From contig JAIETL010000009.1 in assembly GCA_019745195.1 (NCBI GenBank), forward strand, positions 38,750 to 102,749: 64,000 nucleotides of DNA, given 5' to 3'. The notes under the pieces were generated by a model. It made no database searches. It worked only from the letters and a program-made list of their open reading frames with translations, and was not told the DNA's origin. The DNA comes from Beijerinckiaceae bacterium. GTDB taxonomy: Bacteria > Pseudomonadota > Alphaproteobacteria > Rhizobiales > Beijerinckiaceae. The position numbers and the translations under genes are program-made. This document shows, piece by piece, positions 27,529-35,564 of the stretch (the stretch's first letter is position 1; each line of letters begins with the position of its first letter).

Positions 27529-28443
27529 CTATCGCATAATCGGCCGGCGCGGCAGCACGGCCTCCGCCACCGGCTGCGACATGGCGAGCAGATTGCGCGC
27601 CAGCGGCGCGAAGGGCTGCCGGTCGGCGACGATCAACCCGATGGTGCGCTGCGCCACGGGCTCGACCAGCGGCAGCGCCATGGTGCCGAGCGGCACGCCG
27701 AAGAACTCCAGCAACTGCCTCGAGACGATGCTGGAGACGCCCTCGATGCCGGCATGCGAACAGAGATTGAAGATCGAGTTGGTCTCGATCGCCGGGCGCG
27801 GCGAGACGCCGACCGAGCGGAAGATGCCGTCGACGATGCGGCGGTTCTGCATGTCGGGCGTCAGCAGGCAGAGTTTTTGCGCGCCGGCATCCGCCCAGCT
27901 GATGCTCTCGCGACCGGCGAGCGGGCCGTCCTCGCGCGTCAGCAGGACGTAGGATTCCTGATAGACCGGCTTCGAGATCACCCGCTCCAGCGGCTCGTTG
28001 TCGAGATAGGTCAGGCCGACATCGAGCTCGAAGGCGTCGATGCGGCTCTGGATCTCGGCCGAGGTCAGCGACAGGACGGTGAGCGAGACGCCCGGATAGC
28101 GCGCCGAGAAAGGCGCGGTGATGTGAGCGACCATCGGCAGCGCGGTCGGGATCGCGCCGAGCCTGACGCGGCCGCTGACGCCTTGCGTCAGTTCGGCAAT
28201 CGATTCCTTCAGCAGATCGGCCTCGGCGAGAATGCGTCTCGCATGGCCGAGCACGACCTCGCCCTCCCGCGTGAAACCCTGGAAACGGCGGCCGCGCTCG
28301 ACGATCAGAACGCCGAGCTCGGCCTCGAGCTGCGCAATGGCCGCAGACAATGTCGGCTGCGAGACATGGCAGGCCTCGGCCGCCCTGCGGAAATGCCGCT
28401 CGCGGGCGAGCGCGTCGAGATAGACAAGCTGGCGGATGATCAT
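27529..28443 (-). CDS. LysR-family transcriptional regulator
   Basis: 304 residues. N-terminal winged HTH: residues 1-60, MIIRQLVYLDALARERHF then AAEACHVSQPTLSAAIAQLE. A LysR effector-binding domain (about 90-300) follows. The start ATG 28443 is chosen because it begins the conserved HTH; a longer in-frame reading upstream would only encode repeat-like intergenic sequence. It is upstream of and co-directional with fdsG, and head-to-head with the ThDP decarboxylase genes, so either neighbour could be its target. LysR genes are commonly linked to fds operons, which favours formate dehydrogenase, while the divergent layout favours the decarboxylase operon. Confidence 0.92.
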   Translation of the reverse strand: MIIRQLVYLDALARERHFRRAAEACHVSQPTLSAAIAQLEAELGVLIVERGRRFQGFTREGEVVLGHARRILAEADLLKESIAELTQGVSGRVRLGAIPTALPMVAHITAPFSARYPGVSLTVLSLTSAEIQSRIDAFELDVGLTYLDNEPLERVISKPVYQESYVLLTREDGPLAGRESISWADAGAQKLCLLTPDMQNRRIVDGIFRSVGVSPRPAIETNSIFNLCSHAGIEGVSSIVSRQLLEFFGVPLGTMALPLVEPVAQRTIGLIVADRQPFAPLARNLLAMSQPVAEAVLPRRPIMR

Positions 28444-28506
28444 GGCGCGGCGATGCTGGCGACGGCGGCCGCCGACATGCGGAAAGCTAGCGCAAATCCA
28501 GCGAAA

Positions 28507-28593
28507 GCGGAGCCCTGGATTCCGGCTCCGCGCGCCACATGCCCAAAGGACATGACGCCTGCCTGCAAACGCAGGCGCACCGGGCTTGAGCCC
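28507..28593. repeat. Three short stem-loops in the divergent LysR/decarboxylase spacer
   Basis: GCGGAGCC/GGCTCCGC (28507-28514 with 28524-28531), CGCCTGC/GCAGGCG (28556-28562 with 28571-28577) and GGGCT/AGCCC (28582-28586 with 28589-28593) follow one another in the 197-base spacer. They could be intergenic repeat remnants or regulatory structures in the leader of the decarboxylase operon. Confidence 0.45.
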
Positions 28594-28640
28594 AGCGCCG
28601 CCAGCGGCCATCCTCGCCCGCAAAATCACCGGAGGACGCC

Positions 28641-29201
28641 GTGCAGCAGACCACCGTTTCAAATGCCGCCGACGCAGAAGCCGCTGCAGCCGCCATCAGC
28701 GGCTGGCCGGCGCGGCTTTACGCCATTCTGAAGGCGGCCGATGTCCGTCAGATGGCCTTCGTGCCCGATGCCGGCCACAGCGCGCTGATCCGGCTGTTCC
28801 AGGCCGACCGCCAAGTGACCACCAATGTCCTCACCACCGAGGAAGAGGGCATCGCCATCTCGACCGGGGCCTGGCTCGGCGGGCAGCGTTGCGTTCTGCT
28901 GATGCAGTCGAGCGGCGTCGGCAACTGCATCAACATGCTGTCGCTGCCGCTGATGACGCGGGCGCCGTTGCTGATACTGGTGACGATGCGTGGCGAATGG
29001 GCCGAGTTCAATCCCTGGCAGGTGCCGATGGGACGCGGCACACAAGCCGCGCTGGAGGCGGTCGGCGTCAAGGTGATGCGGGCCGATACGGCCGAAGACC
29101 TCGTCGATACGGTCGAGGCGGCGGCCGCGCTCGCCTATGAGGGCGACCAGCAGATCGCGGTGCTGATCGGCCAGCGCCTGCTCGGCAAGAAGAAGTGGTG
29201 A
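28641..29201 (+). CDS. ThDP-dependent decarboxylase alpha (PYR-domain) subunit, sulfopyruvate-decarboxylase-like
   Basis: 186-residue protein equal to the N-terminal pyrimidine-binding domain of a thiamine-diphosphate decarboxylase. TTEEEGIAISTG holds the conserved Glu that activates ThDP, followed by LLMQSSGVGNCINML, the pattern of ComD and phosphonopyruvate decarboxylases. Splitting into two small subunits is typical of sulfopyruvate decarboxylase (ComDE). The start is GTG 28641, with CCGGAGGAC 5 bases upstream. The beta subunit follows immediately. The substrate could be sulfopyruvate, phosphonopyruvate or another 2-oxo acid; the neighbouring sulfolactaldehyde-reductase-like gene leans toward a sulfonate. 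Confidence 0.85.
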   Translation: MQQTTVSNAADAEAAAAAISGWPARLYAILKAADVRQMAFVPDAGHSALIRLFQADRQVTTNVLTTEEEGIAISTGAWLGGQRCVLLMQSSGVGNCINMLSLPLMTRAPLLILVTMRGEWAEFNPWQVPMGRGTQAALEAVGVKVMRADTAEDLVDTVEAAAALAYEGDQQIAVLIGQRLLGKKKW

Positions 29202-29206
29202 GCGTC

Positions 29207-29803
29207 ATGGCCAATCCCGATGCAGCACCGCTCGCTCGCCGCGCCGTCGTCGCCACTCTGCTGAAGGATCGCGGCGATATGCTCGTCGTGAGCGGGCTCG
29301 GCTCGGCGACATACGACGTCCACGCAGCCGGCGACCATGACGGCAATTATTATCTCTGGGGAGCGATGGGCGGGGCAGCGCTGGTGGGCCTCGGCATCGC
29401 GCAGGCGCAAGCCTCGCGGCGCGTGCTGGTCATCACCGGCGACGGCGAGCAGTTGATGGCTTTTGGCGCGCTCGCCACCATCGCCGTGGCGAAGCCGACG
29501 AATCTCGACATCGTCGTGATCGACAACCAGCATTTCGGCGAGACCGGGATGCAGGGCAGCCATACCGGCCGTGGCATCGATCTGGCGAAGGTGGCGGAAG
29601 TCTGCGGCTTCGCGACGGCCGAGACTCTGAAGGAAATGGACGAGGTCGAGGCGCTGGCGGGAACGCTGCAGGCCAAGGCCGAAGGTCCGCGCCTGTTCGT
29701 GATCAAGGTCGCGGCCGAAAATCCGCCGCGCTCCCTGCCCTCGCGCGACGCGGTCTACGTCAAGAACCGTTTCCGGGCTCATCTGGGATTGCCGCAGGGG
29801 TAA
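29207..29803 (+). CDS. ThDP-dependent decarboxylase beta (PP-domain) subunit
   Basis: 198-residue partner of the preceding gene, equal to the diphosphate-binding domain. It has the ThDP motif beginning GDGEQLMAFGALATIA and ending VIDNQHFGETG, with the expected ~27-residue spacing between GDG and the Asn. An N-terminal GLGSATYD and WGAMGGAALVGLG region resembles ComE. The start is uncertain: GTG 29198 overlaps the alpha stop as GTGA, and ATG 29207 is used here. The active site would form between alpha and beta subunits. Confidence 0.85.
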   Translation: MANPDAAPLARRAVVATLLKDRGDMLVVSGLGSATYDVHAAGDHDGNYYLWGAMGGAALVGLGIAQAQASRRVLVITGDGEQLMAFGALATIAVAKPTNLDIVVIDNQHFGETGMQGSHTGRGIDLAKVAEVCGFATAETLKEMDEVEALAGTLQAKAEGPRLFVIKVAAENPPRSLPSRDAVYVKNRFRAHLGLPQG

Positions 29804-29828
29804 TGCCCATTGCCGTCCACACCCACTG

Positions 29829-29937
29829 CGTCATCCCGGACGCAGCGAAGCGGAGCTCCGGGATCCATCATAGGACATGACGGCTCTCTATGATGGATCC
29901 CGGAGCGGCGCGGCTTCGCCGCTTGTCCGGGATGACG
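29829..29937. repeat. 109-bp palindromic repeat, family A copy 1
   Basis: The ends CGTCATCCCGGAC and GTCCGGGATGACG are inverted, with nested inner pairing (GGGATCCATCATAG with CTATGATGGATCCC). A copy of the same length with about nine mismatches is at 36045-36153. It lies between the decarboxylase beta gene and the dehydrogenase gene. Confidence 0.9.
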
Positions 29938-29986
29938 TGGTGAGTTGGAACGCGATAACCAAGACAAAAAACAACGAGGAAATGCT

Positions 29987-30889
29987 GTGACAGACATGAT
30001 CGGTTTTGTCGGGCTTGGCCGCATGGGCCGGCCCATGGCTTCCAATTTGTGCCGCAAGGGTTTTCGGCTCGTCGTCCATGACGTCAATCGCGACGCCGTC
30101 GACGAACTTGCCTCGCTGCAGGCGCGCCCGGCGGAGTCGGCCGGCGAGGTCGCGGCCCAATCCGATGTGATCGTGACCATGCTGCCGAACTCGGCCATCG
30201 TCGAGCAGGTCCTGGCCGGCCCCGGCGGCGTGCTGGAGAACGCCAAACCCGGCAGCGTGATCATGGACATGAGCACGATCGACCCGCTCGTTACCGATGC
30301 GCTGGCGAAGCAGGCCGCGGCCAAAGGCATCGGCTATGTCGATGCGCCGGTCGGCCGGCTGGCGGTCCATGCCGACCGGGGTGAATCGCTCTTCATGGTC
30401 GGCGGCACGGAGGCCGATTTCGCGCGCGTGAAACCGCTGCTGGAGGGCATGGGCTCGACGATTCATCATTGCGGCCCGGTCGGCAGCGGCATGCGGACAA
30501 AGCTGGTGAACAACTACCTCGCCGTCTCGCTGTGCCAGATGAACGCCGAGGCGCTGGCCTTGTCGCAGCGCTTCGGGCTGACGCTGGAGACGACGCTCGA
30601 CGTGCTCTACGGCACCACGGCCGTGAACGGGCAGCTCAAGGTCAACTGGCCCAACAAGGTGCTGATCGACGATACGGAGCCCGGCTTCACCATCGACCTC
30701 GCGCACAAGGACCTCAGCCTGATCGTGGACGCGGCGAACGCCGCGAAAGTGCCGATGCCGCTGGCGGCCGCCGCGCGCGAGGCCTTCAGCGCGGCCCGCG
30801 CCGGCGGCTTCGGCGGGCGCGATTTCTCCGCGATGGTCGATGCGCTTTGCCACCAGGCTGGAATCGAGAAGCCGAGGCTGAAGCGCTGA
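29987..30889 (+). CDS. NAD-dependent beta-hydroxyacid dehydrogenase, sulfolactaldehyde-reductase-like
   Basis: 300-residue member of the 3-hydroxyisobutyrate dehydrogenase superfamily. It has a Rossmann N-terminus (IGFVGLGRMGRPMASNL) and a catalytic Lys in RTKLVNNYLAVSL. Most members have a DAPVSGG substrate loop; here it is DAPVGRLAVHA, closer to the VGR loop of E. coli YihU (sulfolactaldehyde reductase). Other stretches (WPNKVL, IDLAHKDLSL, VPMPLAAAAREAF) also recall YihU. GTG 29987 is chosen because GAGGA lies 6 bases upstream; ATG 29996 would be too far from it. Function on a C3 sulfonate aldehyde is inferred; 2-hydroxy-3-oxopropionate or hydroxyisobutyrate are alternatives. Confidence 0.85.
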   Translation: MTDMIGFVGLGRMGRPMASNLCRKGFRLVVHDVNRDAVDELASLQARPAESAGEVAAQSDVIVTMLPNSAIVEQVLAGPGGVLENAKPGSVIMDMSTIDPLVTDALAKQAAAKGIGYVDAPVGRLAVHADRGESLFMVGGTEADFARVKPLLEGMGSTIHHCGPVGSGMRTKLVNNYLAVSLCQMNAEALALSQRFGLTLETTLDVLYGTTAVNGQLKVNWPNKVLIDDTEPGFTIDLAHKDLSLIVDAANAAKVPMPLAAAAREAFSAARAGGFGGRDFSAMVDALCHQAGIEKPRLKR

Positions 30890-30903
30890 CGGGAGACGGC
30901 ATC

Positions 30904-31683
30904 ATGAAGCTCGACGGCAAGGTCGCGGTGATCACGGGGGCGGCGCGGGGGCTGGGCCGCGCCTGCGCCGAGCGCTTCCTGCAGGAGGGCGCGAAGCTCG
31001 TCCTCGCCGATATCGACGGCGCGGAGCTTGCCCGGACGGCCGATGCGCTCGGGAGACCAGCGAACGTCCTCGCCGTCCCGACCGACGTGACGAAACGCGA
31101 GCAGGTCGGTGCGCTCATCGCGGCTGCGGTCGAGCGCTTCTGCCGGCTCGACATCATGCTCAACAATGCCGGCATCGCCCGCAGCCAGCCTTTTCTGGAC
31201 ATCGCGGAGGGCGATTTCGACGCGGTGCTCGGGGTCAACCTGAAAGGCGCCTTCTTCGGCACGCAGGCCGCCGGGCGGCGGATGGTCACGCAAGGCGGCG
31301 GCGGCGTGATCGTCAACATGTCGTCGATCAACGCACTGCTGGCGAACCCGAACCTTGCCACCTACGCCATGTCGAAGGGCGGGATGAACCAGCTCACGGC
31401 GGTCGCCGCGATGGCGCTGGCCCCGCACGGCATTCGCGTCGTCGGCATCGGGCCGGGCACGATCCTGACCGAGATGGTCGAGAAGGCGATCATGACCTCC
31501 GACGAGGCGCGCCGCGCCGTGCTTTCGCGCACGCCGATCGGCCGCTGCGGCGAGCCGTCCGAGATCGCTTCGGTCGCCGCCTTCCTCGCCAGCGACGACG
31601 CCTCCTACATGACGGGCCAGACGATCTATCCCGATGGCGGGCGACTGGTGCTGAACTACACTGTGCCGGTGGCGGATGGCTGA
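30904..31683 (+). CDS. SDR-family oxidoreductase
   Basis: 259-residue classical short-chain dehydrogenase. It has a TGAARGLG cofactor motif (residues 11-18), LNNAG, a catalytic Ser in NMSSINAL and YAMSK, and a C-terminal PDGG. Asp in ADIDGA after beta-2 suggests NAD preference. ATG 30904 lies 14 bases after the preceding dehydrogenase stop, so it belongs to the same operon. The substrate is unknown; oxidation of a C3 alcohol such as dihydroxypropanesulfonate or sulfolactate would fit the neighbours but is inference. Confidence 0.9.
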   Translation: MKLDGKVAVITGAARGLGRACAERFLQEGAKLVLADIDGAELARTADALGRPANVLAVPTDVTKREQVGALIAAAVERFCRLDIMLNNAGIARSQPFLDIAEGDFDAVLGVNLKGAFFGTQAAGRRMVTQGGGGVIVNMSSINALLANPNLATYAMSKGGMNQLTAVAAMALAPHGIRVVGIGPGTILTEMVEKAIMTSDEARRAVLSRTPIGRCGEPSEIASVAAFLASDDASYMTGQTIYPDGGRLVLNYTVPVADG

Positions 31684-31725
31684 GGCGGCAGGCCGCTCTG
31701 CCCCGCTCCGTGCTAGGATGACGCG

Positions 31726-32499
31726 ATGACGCGCAGCATCGACCTCAACTCCGATCTCGGCGAAGGCTACGGGCCCTGGCGCGCCGGCGACGACGCCGCC
31801 ATGCTCGACCTCGTCAGCAGCGCCAACATCGCCTGCGGCGGCCATGCCGGCGATCCCGACACGATGGTCGAGACGGTTTCGCTGGCGAAAGCGCGCGGCG
31901 TCGTGATCGGCGCGCATCCTGGCTATGCCGACCGCGAGGGTTTTGGGCGCCGCATCATCCCCTGCACGGCCCGCGAGATCGAGCGCTTCACCGCCGTGCA
32001 GATCGGCGCGCTGATGGGCGCGGCCGCGCTGGCGGGAGCCAAGGTCGCCTATGTCAAGCCGCACGGCGCTCTCGGCAACCTCGCCTGCGACGACCGCGAC
32101 GTCGCCGACGCGATCGCGCGCGCGGTCGCGGCCGTGTCGCGCGATCTCGCCGTGCTGGCGATCTCGGGCACGGAACTGGAGCCCGCCGCCCGCGCCTGCG
32201 GGCTCGCCGTCCATAGCGAGATCTTCGCCGACCGGGCCTATCTGCCCAATGGCCGATTGGTGCCGCGCAGCCGTGCGGGCGCGATGATCCATGATGCCGC
32301 CGCCGCCTCGCAGCGGCTGGTCGATATGCTCGACACCGGGCTGATGCCGGCGCTGGACGGGCCGCCGATCGCGCTGGCGGCGCATTCGATCTGCGTGCAT
32401 GGCGACAGCGCAGGCGCAGTCGCCATGGCAAGGACCGTGCGCGAGGCGTTGACGAAGGCTGGCATCGCCATCGCGCCCTTCCTGCCGCGTCCGGCTTGA
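31726..32499 (+). CDS. pxpA: 5-oxoprolinase subunit PxpA (LamB/YcsF family)
   Basis: 257-residue PxpA with family motifs IDLNSDLGEGYGPW at the N-terminus and SANIACGGHAGDP (about residues 31-43), and the late motif AAHSICVHGDS. With PxpB and PxpC it performs ATP-dependent hydrolysis of 5-oxoproline (pyroglutamate) to glutamate. It is 42 bases after the SDR gene. A palindromic repeat separates it from pxpB, so the three subunits may not be translated with equal coupling. Confidence 0.95.
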   Translation: MTRSIDLNSDLGEGYGPWRAGDDAAMLDLVSSANIACGGHAGDPDTMVETVSLAKARGVVIGAHPGYADREGFGRRIIPCTAREIERFTAVQIGALMGAAALAGAKVAYVKPHGALGNLACDDRDVADAIARAVAAVSRDLAVLAISGTELEPAARACGLAVHSEIFADRAYLPNGRLVPRSRAGAMIHDAAAASQRLVDMLDTGLMPALDGPPIALAAHSICVHGDSAGAVAMARTVREALTKAGIAIAPFLPRPA

Positions 32500-32538
32500 G
32501 TGCTGGAATGATGCCCACGGCGCACGACAGCGACCTTT

Positions 32539-32616
32539 CCGTCTTTGCGAGCGCAGCGAAGCAATCCACCCTCTCGCGCCGCCCTCTGGATTGCTTCGCT
32601 TCGCTCGCAAAGACGG
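32539..32616. repeat. Inverted repeat, family B copy 2
   Basis: Same family as 27412-27490: an arm of about 30 bases beginning CCGTCTTTGCGAGCGCAGCG pairs with the right arm ending CGCTCGCAAAGACGG, with one mismatch. Relative to copy 1 an A has become T in the left arm and the partner T has become A in the right arm, preserving pairing. It lies between pxpA and pxpB. Confidence 0.9.
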
Positions 32617-32653
32617 TGAGAGCGTTGACCAGTCTGCGTCGAGGGCCGCTTGC

Positions 32654-33367
32654 ATGAACTCTCACAAGCAAGGCTTCCCGCGCTTCCAGCCGGTGGCGGA
32701 GCATGCCTTGCTGGTGGAGCTTGGCGACACCATCGACGCCAGCATCAACGCGCAGGTCCGGCGGCTCGACGCGGCGCTGTCGGCAGCGCCGTTTCCCGGC
32801 TTTACGGAAGCCGTGCCGGCCTATGCCAGCCTGCTGGTCGGCTTCGATCCGCTGGTCAGCGACCATGATCTGGTCGAGACGGCGATGACGGCGTTGCTGA
32901 GGGAGCCGGCGACCCTCCGACCCAAGGGCGAGCCGCGCGAGGTTCTGGTCTGCTACGAGGGCGAGTTCGCGCCCGATCTCGACGCGGTCGCCGCCGCCAC
33001 GGGCCTCACCCGCGAGGCGGTGATCGCGGCGCATCTTGCCGGCGACTACAGCGTCTTCATGTATGGCTTCGCGCCCGGCTATGCCTATCTCGCCGGGGTG
33101 CCCGAGGCGATCCGCCTGCCGCGCAAGCCGGCTCCGGTGCGCGGGATCGCGGCGGGCAGTGTGCTCATCGCCGGGCCGCAATGCCTCGTCACCACGCTGA
33201 TCATGCCGACCGGCTGGCACATCATCGGCCGCTCGCCGACGCAGATCCTGCGCGAGGAGACAGGGCGCCCCTTCCTGTTCGAGATCGGCGACGATGTGCG
33301 CTTCCGGCGGATCGACCGCGCCAGCTTCGACGCTGCGGCCAAACTCTCGGCTAGGCGGAGCGCCTGA
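32654..33367 (+). CDS. pxpB: 5-oxoprolinase subunit PxpB (KipI/AHS1 family)
   Basis: 237-residue carboxyltransferase-like subunit. Diagnostic AHS1 motifs are VFMYGFAPGYAYLAG and AGSVLIAGPQ followed by PTGWHIIGRSP. ATG 32654 begins the conserved N-terminus (FQPVAEHALLVELGD follows). A longer in-frame reading from 32591 would encode only the repeat arm and is rejected. pxpC starts 3 bases after its stop. Confidence 0.95.
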   Translation: MNSHKQGFPRFQPVAEHALLVELGDTIDASINAQVRRLDAALSAAPFPGFTEAVPAYASLLVGFDPLVSDHDLVETAMTALLREPATLRPKGEPREVLVCYEGEFAPDLDAVAAATGLTREAVIAAHLAGDYSVFMYGFAPGYAYLAGVPEAIRLPRKPAPVRGIAAGSVLIAGPQCLVTTLIMPTGWHIIGRSPTQILREETGRPFLFEIGDDVRFRRIDRASFDAAAKLSARRSA

Positions 33368-33370
33368 GCC

Positions 33371-34315
33371 ATGGCGAGCGCCGTCATCGATATCGTGCAG
33401 GCCGGCCCGCTCGTCACCGTGCAGGATGGCGGCAGGCCAAGGCTGATGCGCTATGGCGTGCCGGCATCGGGGCCGATGGATCGCGGCTCCTTCGCCATCG
33501 CCAACGCCGCGCTCGGCAATGCCGACGGCGCGGCGGGAATCGAGGTCTCGGTGGGCGGGCTTGCGCTGGAGTGCATGGAGGGCAGCGTGACGATCGCGCT
33601 GGCCGGGGGCGGCTTTCGCGTCACGCTCGGTGGCCATGAGCACCCCTCCTGGATCGTGGCTGAACTCAAGGCCGGCATGCGGCTGACGATCAGGCCCGGC
33701 CTCTGGGGGAGCTGGACCTATCTCGCCTTCGCCGGGCGGCTCGACGCCAAACCCTGGCTCGGCAGCGCCTCGACACATGGGCCGTCCGGCTTCGGCGGCG
33801 GCAGGCTGATGGCGGGGCAGCGGATCACCATCGCCGATGCCGAGCGCCGCCCGGCGCGGATCGGGGAGTTGGACTGCCCGGTCTCGGCGCGACCGCGCCA
33901 CACCGTCAAGGTCGTGCTCGGCCCGCAGGACCGGTTCTTTGCGCCCGAGACGATCGAGACGCTGCTGTCGCAGCCCTTTACCCTGACCGACGCCTATGAC
34001 CGGATGGGCGTGCGGCTGGCAGGCCCGTCGCTCAGGCCCGACGCCGTGCTCGACATGCCGTCGGAGCCGATCGCGCGGGGTTCGATTCAGGTTTCGGGCG
34101 ACGGCGTGCCGGCCGTGCTGCTCGCCGACCACCAGACCACCGGCGGCTACCCCAAGATCGCGACGATCATCTCAGGCCATCTCGACGGTTTCGCCCAGCT
34201 TCGCAGCCGGGCGCAGGTCGCGTTCAGCGCCATGTCACCGCAGGCGGCGGTCGAGGCCACACGCACGCGCCGGCTGTCGCAGGCGCGTTTCCTTGCCAGA
34301 CTGCGCGGCGATTGA
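33371..34315 (+). CDS. pxpC: 5-oxoprolinase subunit PxpC (KipA/AHS2, biotin-dependent carboxyltransferase family)
   Basis: 314-residue subunit with the AHS2 hallmarks VQDGGRPRLMRYGVPASGPMD near the N-terminus and IEVSVGG, plus LADHQTTGGYPKIATII near the C-terminus. It completes the PxpABC enzyme. There is no transporter or regulator for oxoproline beside it, though the peptide importer upstream in the window could supply pyroglutamyl compounds. It converges on tspO with 6 bases between stops. Confidence 0.94.
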   Translation: MASAVIDIVQAGPLVTVQDGGRPRLMRYGVPASGPMDRGSFAIANAALGNADGAAGIEVSVGGLALECMEGSVTIALAGGGFRVTLGGHEHPSWIVAELKAGMRLTIRPGLWGSWTYLAFAGRLDAKPWLGSASTHGPSGFGGGRLMAGQRITIADAERRPARIGELDCPVSARPRHTVKVVLGPQDRFFAPETIETLLSQPFTLTDAYDRMGVRLAGPSLRPDAVLDMPSEPIARGSIQVSGDGVPAVLLADHQTTGGYPKIATIISGHLDGFAQLRSRAQVAFSAMSPQAAVEATRTRRLSQARFLARLRGD

Positions 34316-34321
34316 GCCGGT

Positions 34322-34804
34322 TCAGGCCGCCACGGCGTCGGGATTCAGCCGCAACATCGTCCAGTTGAGGAAGGCCGCGAAGCTGACCCAGGCGAGATAG
34401 GGGACGAGCAGAAGCGTCGCCATGTCGTCGATCGGCCTGAACAGCACGATCAGCCCCAGAATGGAGAGCCAGAGCAGCGCGACATCGACCAGAGCAAGAT
34501 CCATCCGCCGCAGGCCGAAGAAGAGGCCCGACCAGGCGGCGTTGAGGCCGAGCTGGACGCCGTAGAGGGCCAGTGGCAGGGCTGCTCCCGCAAAACCCGC
34601 CTTACGCCAGACGAGCCAGCCCGAGACCGCGATCATCAGATAGAGCACCGTCCAGGCCGGGGCGAACAGCCAGTTCGGCGGTCGCCACCACGGCTTCCTC
34701 AGCCGCTCATACCAGTCGCCCGGCCTGAAGATCGCGCCCGAACTCGCCACTGCGACGCAGGCCGCGACGAAGCCCAAGAGTCCAAGCGCGTCGCTCCAGC
34801 TCAT
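34322..34804 (-). CDS. TspO/MBR family tryptophan-rich membrane protein
   Basis: 160-residue five-helix membrane protein of the TspO (translocator protein) family. It has the Trp/Pro-rich signature WYERLRKPWWRPPNWLF after TM1, LNAAWSGLFFGL in the middle, and the conserved late segment PYLAWVSFAAFLNWTMLRLN. TspO proteins bind porphyrins and act in stress or tetrapyrrole regulation in alphaproteobacteria. The start ATG 34804 is chosen because it begins TM1 directly; an upstream in-frame ATG at 34879 would add a polar tail. Confidence 0.92.
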   Translation of the reverse strand: MSWSDALGLLGFVAACVAVASSGAIFRPGDWYERLRKPWWRPPNWLFAPAWTVLYLMIAVSGWLVWRKAGFAGAALPLALYGVQLGLNAAWSGLFFGLRRMDLALVDVALLWLSILGLIVLFRPIDDMATLLLVPYLAWVSFAAFLNWTMLRLNPDAVAA

Positions 34805-35108
34805 GTTCGCTCCCGATGTCCGCCAACGCCGTCCCGTCTGTCTCCCGCAGCTTTTGGACTGCGATGACGGCATCGGCAAGGCGGGTTCGACGCGCGTTTG
34901 AAAGGCGTCGGCGACGGCCGATCGCTAAGCCGGCAAGGCGTCATGCCGGCAGGGTCTGGGGGCCCTGCATATGTCGCAAAGCCGGACAATGATCTTATAT
35001 GGGAAGCTGGAGAATCGTCCCTTATGGAACGATCTCGGCGGAAGACGATGACGATCCGTGCGAAGCCAACGCGGGAGCCCGGACGGGCCAAGGGAGCATC
35101 CACGATCC
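34805..35108. other. Intergenic region between tspO and the NUDIX gene
   Basis: 304 bases with divergent genes on both sides, so promoters for both are expected. I see a 7-bp perfect hairpin (GCCGGCA 34929-34935 with TGCCGGC 34944-34950) and a locally AT-rich stretch (ATGATCTTATATGG, near 34990) that could be a -10 region for the NUDIX gene. No convincing coding sequence, repeat copy or riboswitch was seen. Confidence 0.5.
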
Positions 35109-35555
35109 ATGAAGAAGTCCAAGGGCGGCGTCGCAGAGACCCGGGTGCAGGTCGCAGCCGTCCCCGTCCGCCACGCCGTCGATGGCGGTGTCGACGTGCT
35201 GCTCGTGACCTCGCGCACGACGCAGCGCTGGATCGTGCCCAAGGGCTGGCCGATCAAGGGGCTGGACGACAACGACGCCGCCGCGCGCGAGGCCTATGAG
35301 GAGGCCGGCGTCGTCGGCAGGATCGGCCGCAAGCCGGTCGGCCGCTATACCTACTGGAAGCGGCTGGACGACCATTTCGTGCTCTGCGAGGTCAAACTCT
35401 ACCGGCTCGATTTCGAACGCCAACTCGAGAACTGGGCCGAGCAGTCGCAGAGGCGGTGCCACTGGTTCAGCCGGCAGGACGCCGCCGATCTGGTCGACGA
35501 ACCCGGGCTCAAGACGCTGATCGCGGCGCTGGAGCCCGTCGTCAGCAAAAACTGA
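35109..35555 (+). CDS. NUDIX hydrolase
   Basis: 148-residue NUDIX protein. The Nudix box region reads PKGWPIKGLDDNDAAAREAYEEAGVVG: the REAYEEAGV part with its metal-binding Glu residues is intact, while the early Glu of the consensus GX5E is replaced, as in the PKGWP-type subgroup common in alphaproteobacteria. It is distantly like diphosphoinositol-polyphosphate phosphohydrolases, but the substrate cannot be assigned. ATG 35109 begins MKKSKGGVAETR; a longer in-frame start at 35058 has no better ribosome site. Confidence 0.9.
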   Translation: MKKSKGGVAETRVQVAAVPVRHAVDGGVDVLLVTSRTTQRWIVPKGWPIKGLDDNDAAAREAYEEAGVVGRIGRKPVGRYTYWKRLDDHFVLCEVKLYRLDFERQLENWAEQSQRRCHWFSRQDAADLVDEPGLKTLIAALEPVVSKN

Positions 35556-35564
35556 GGCCTCGGC

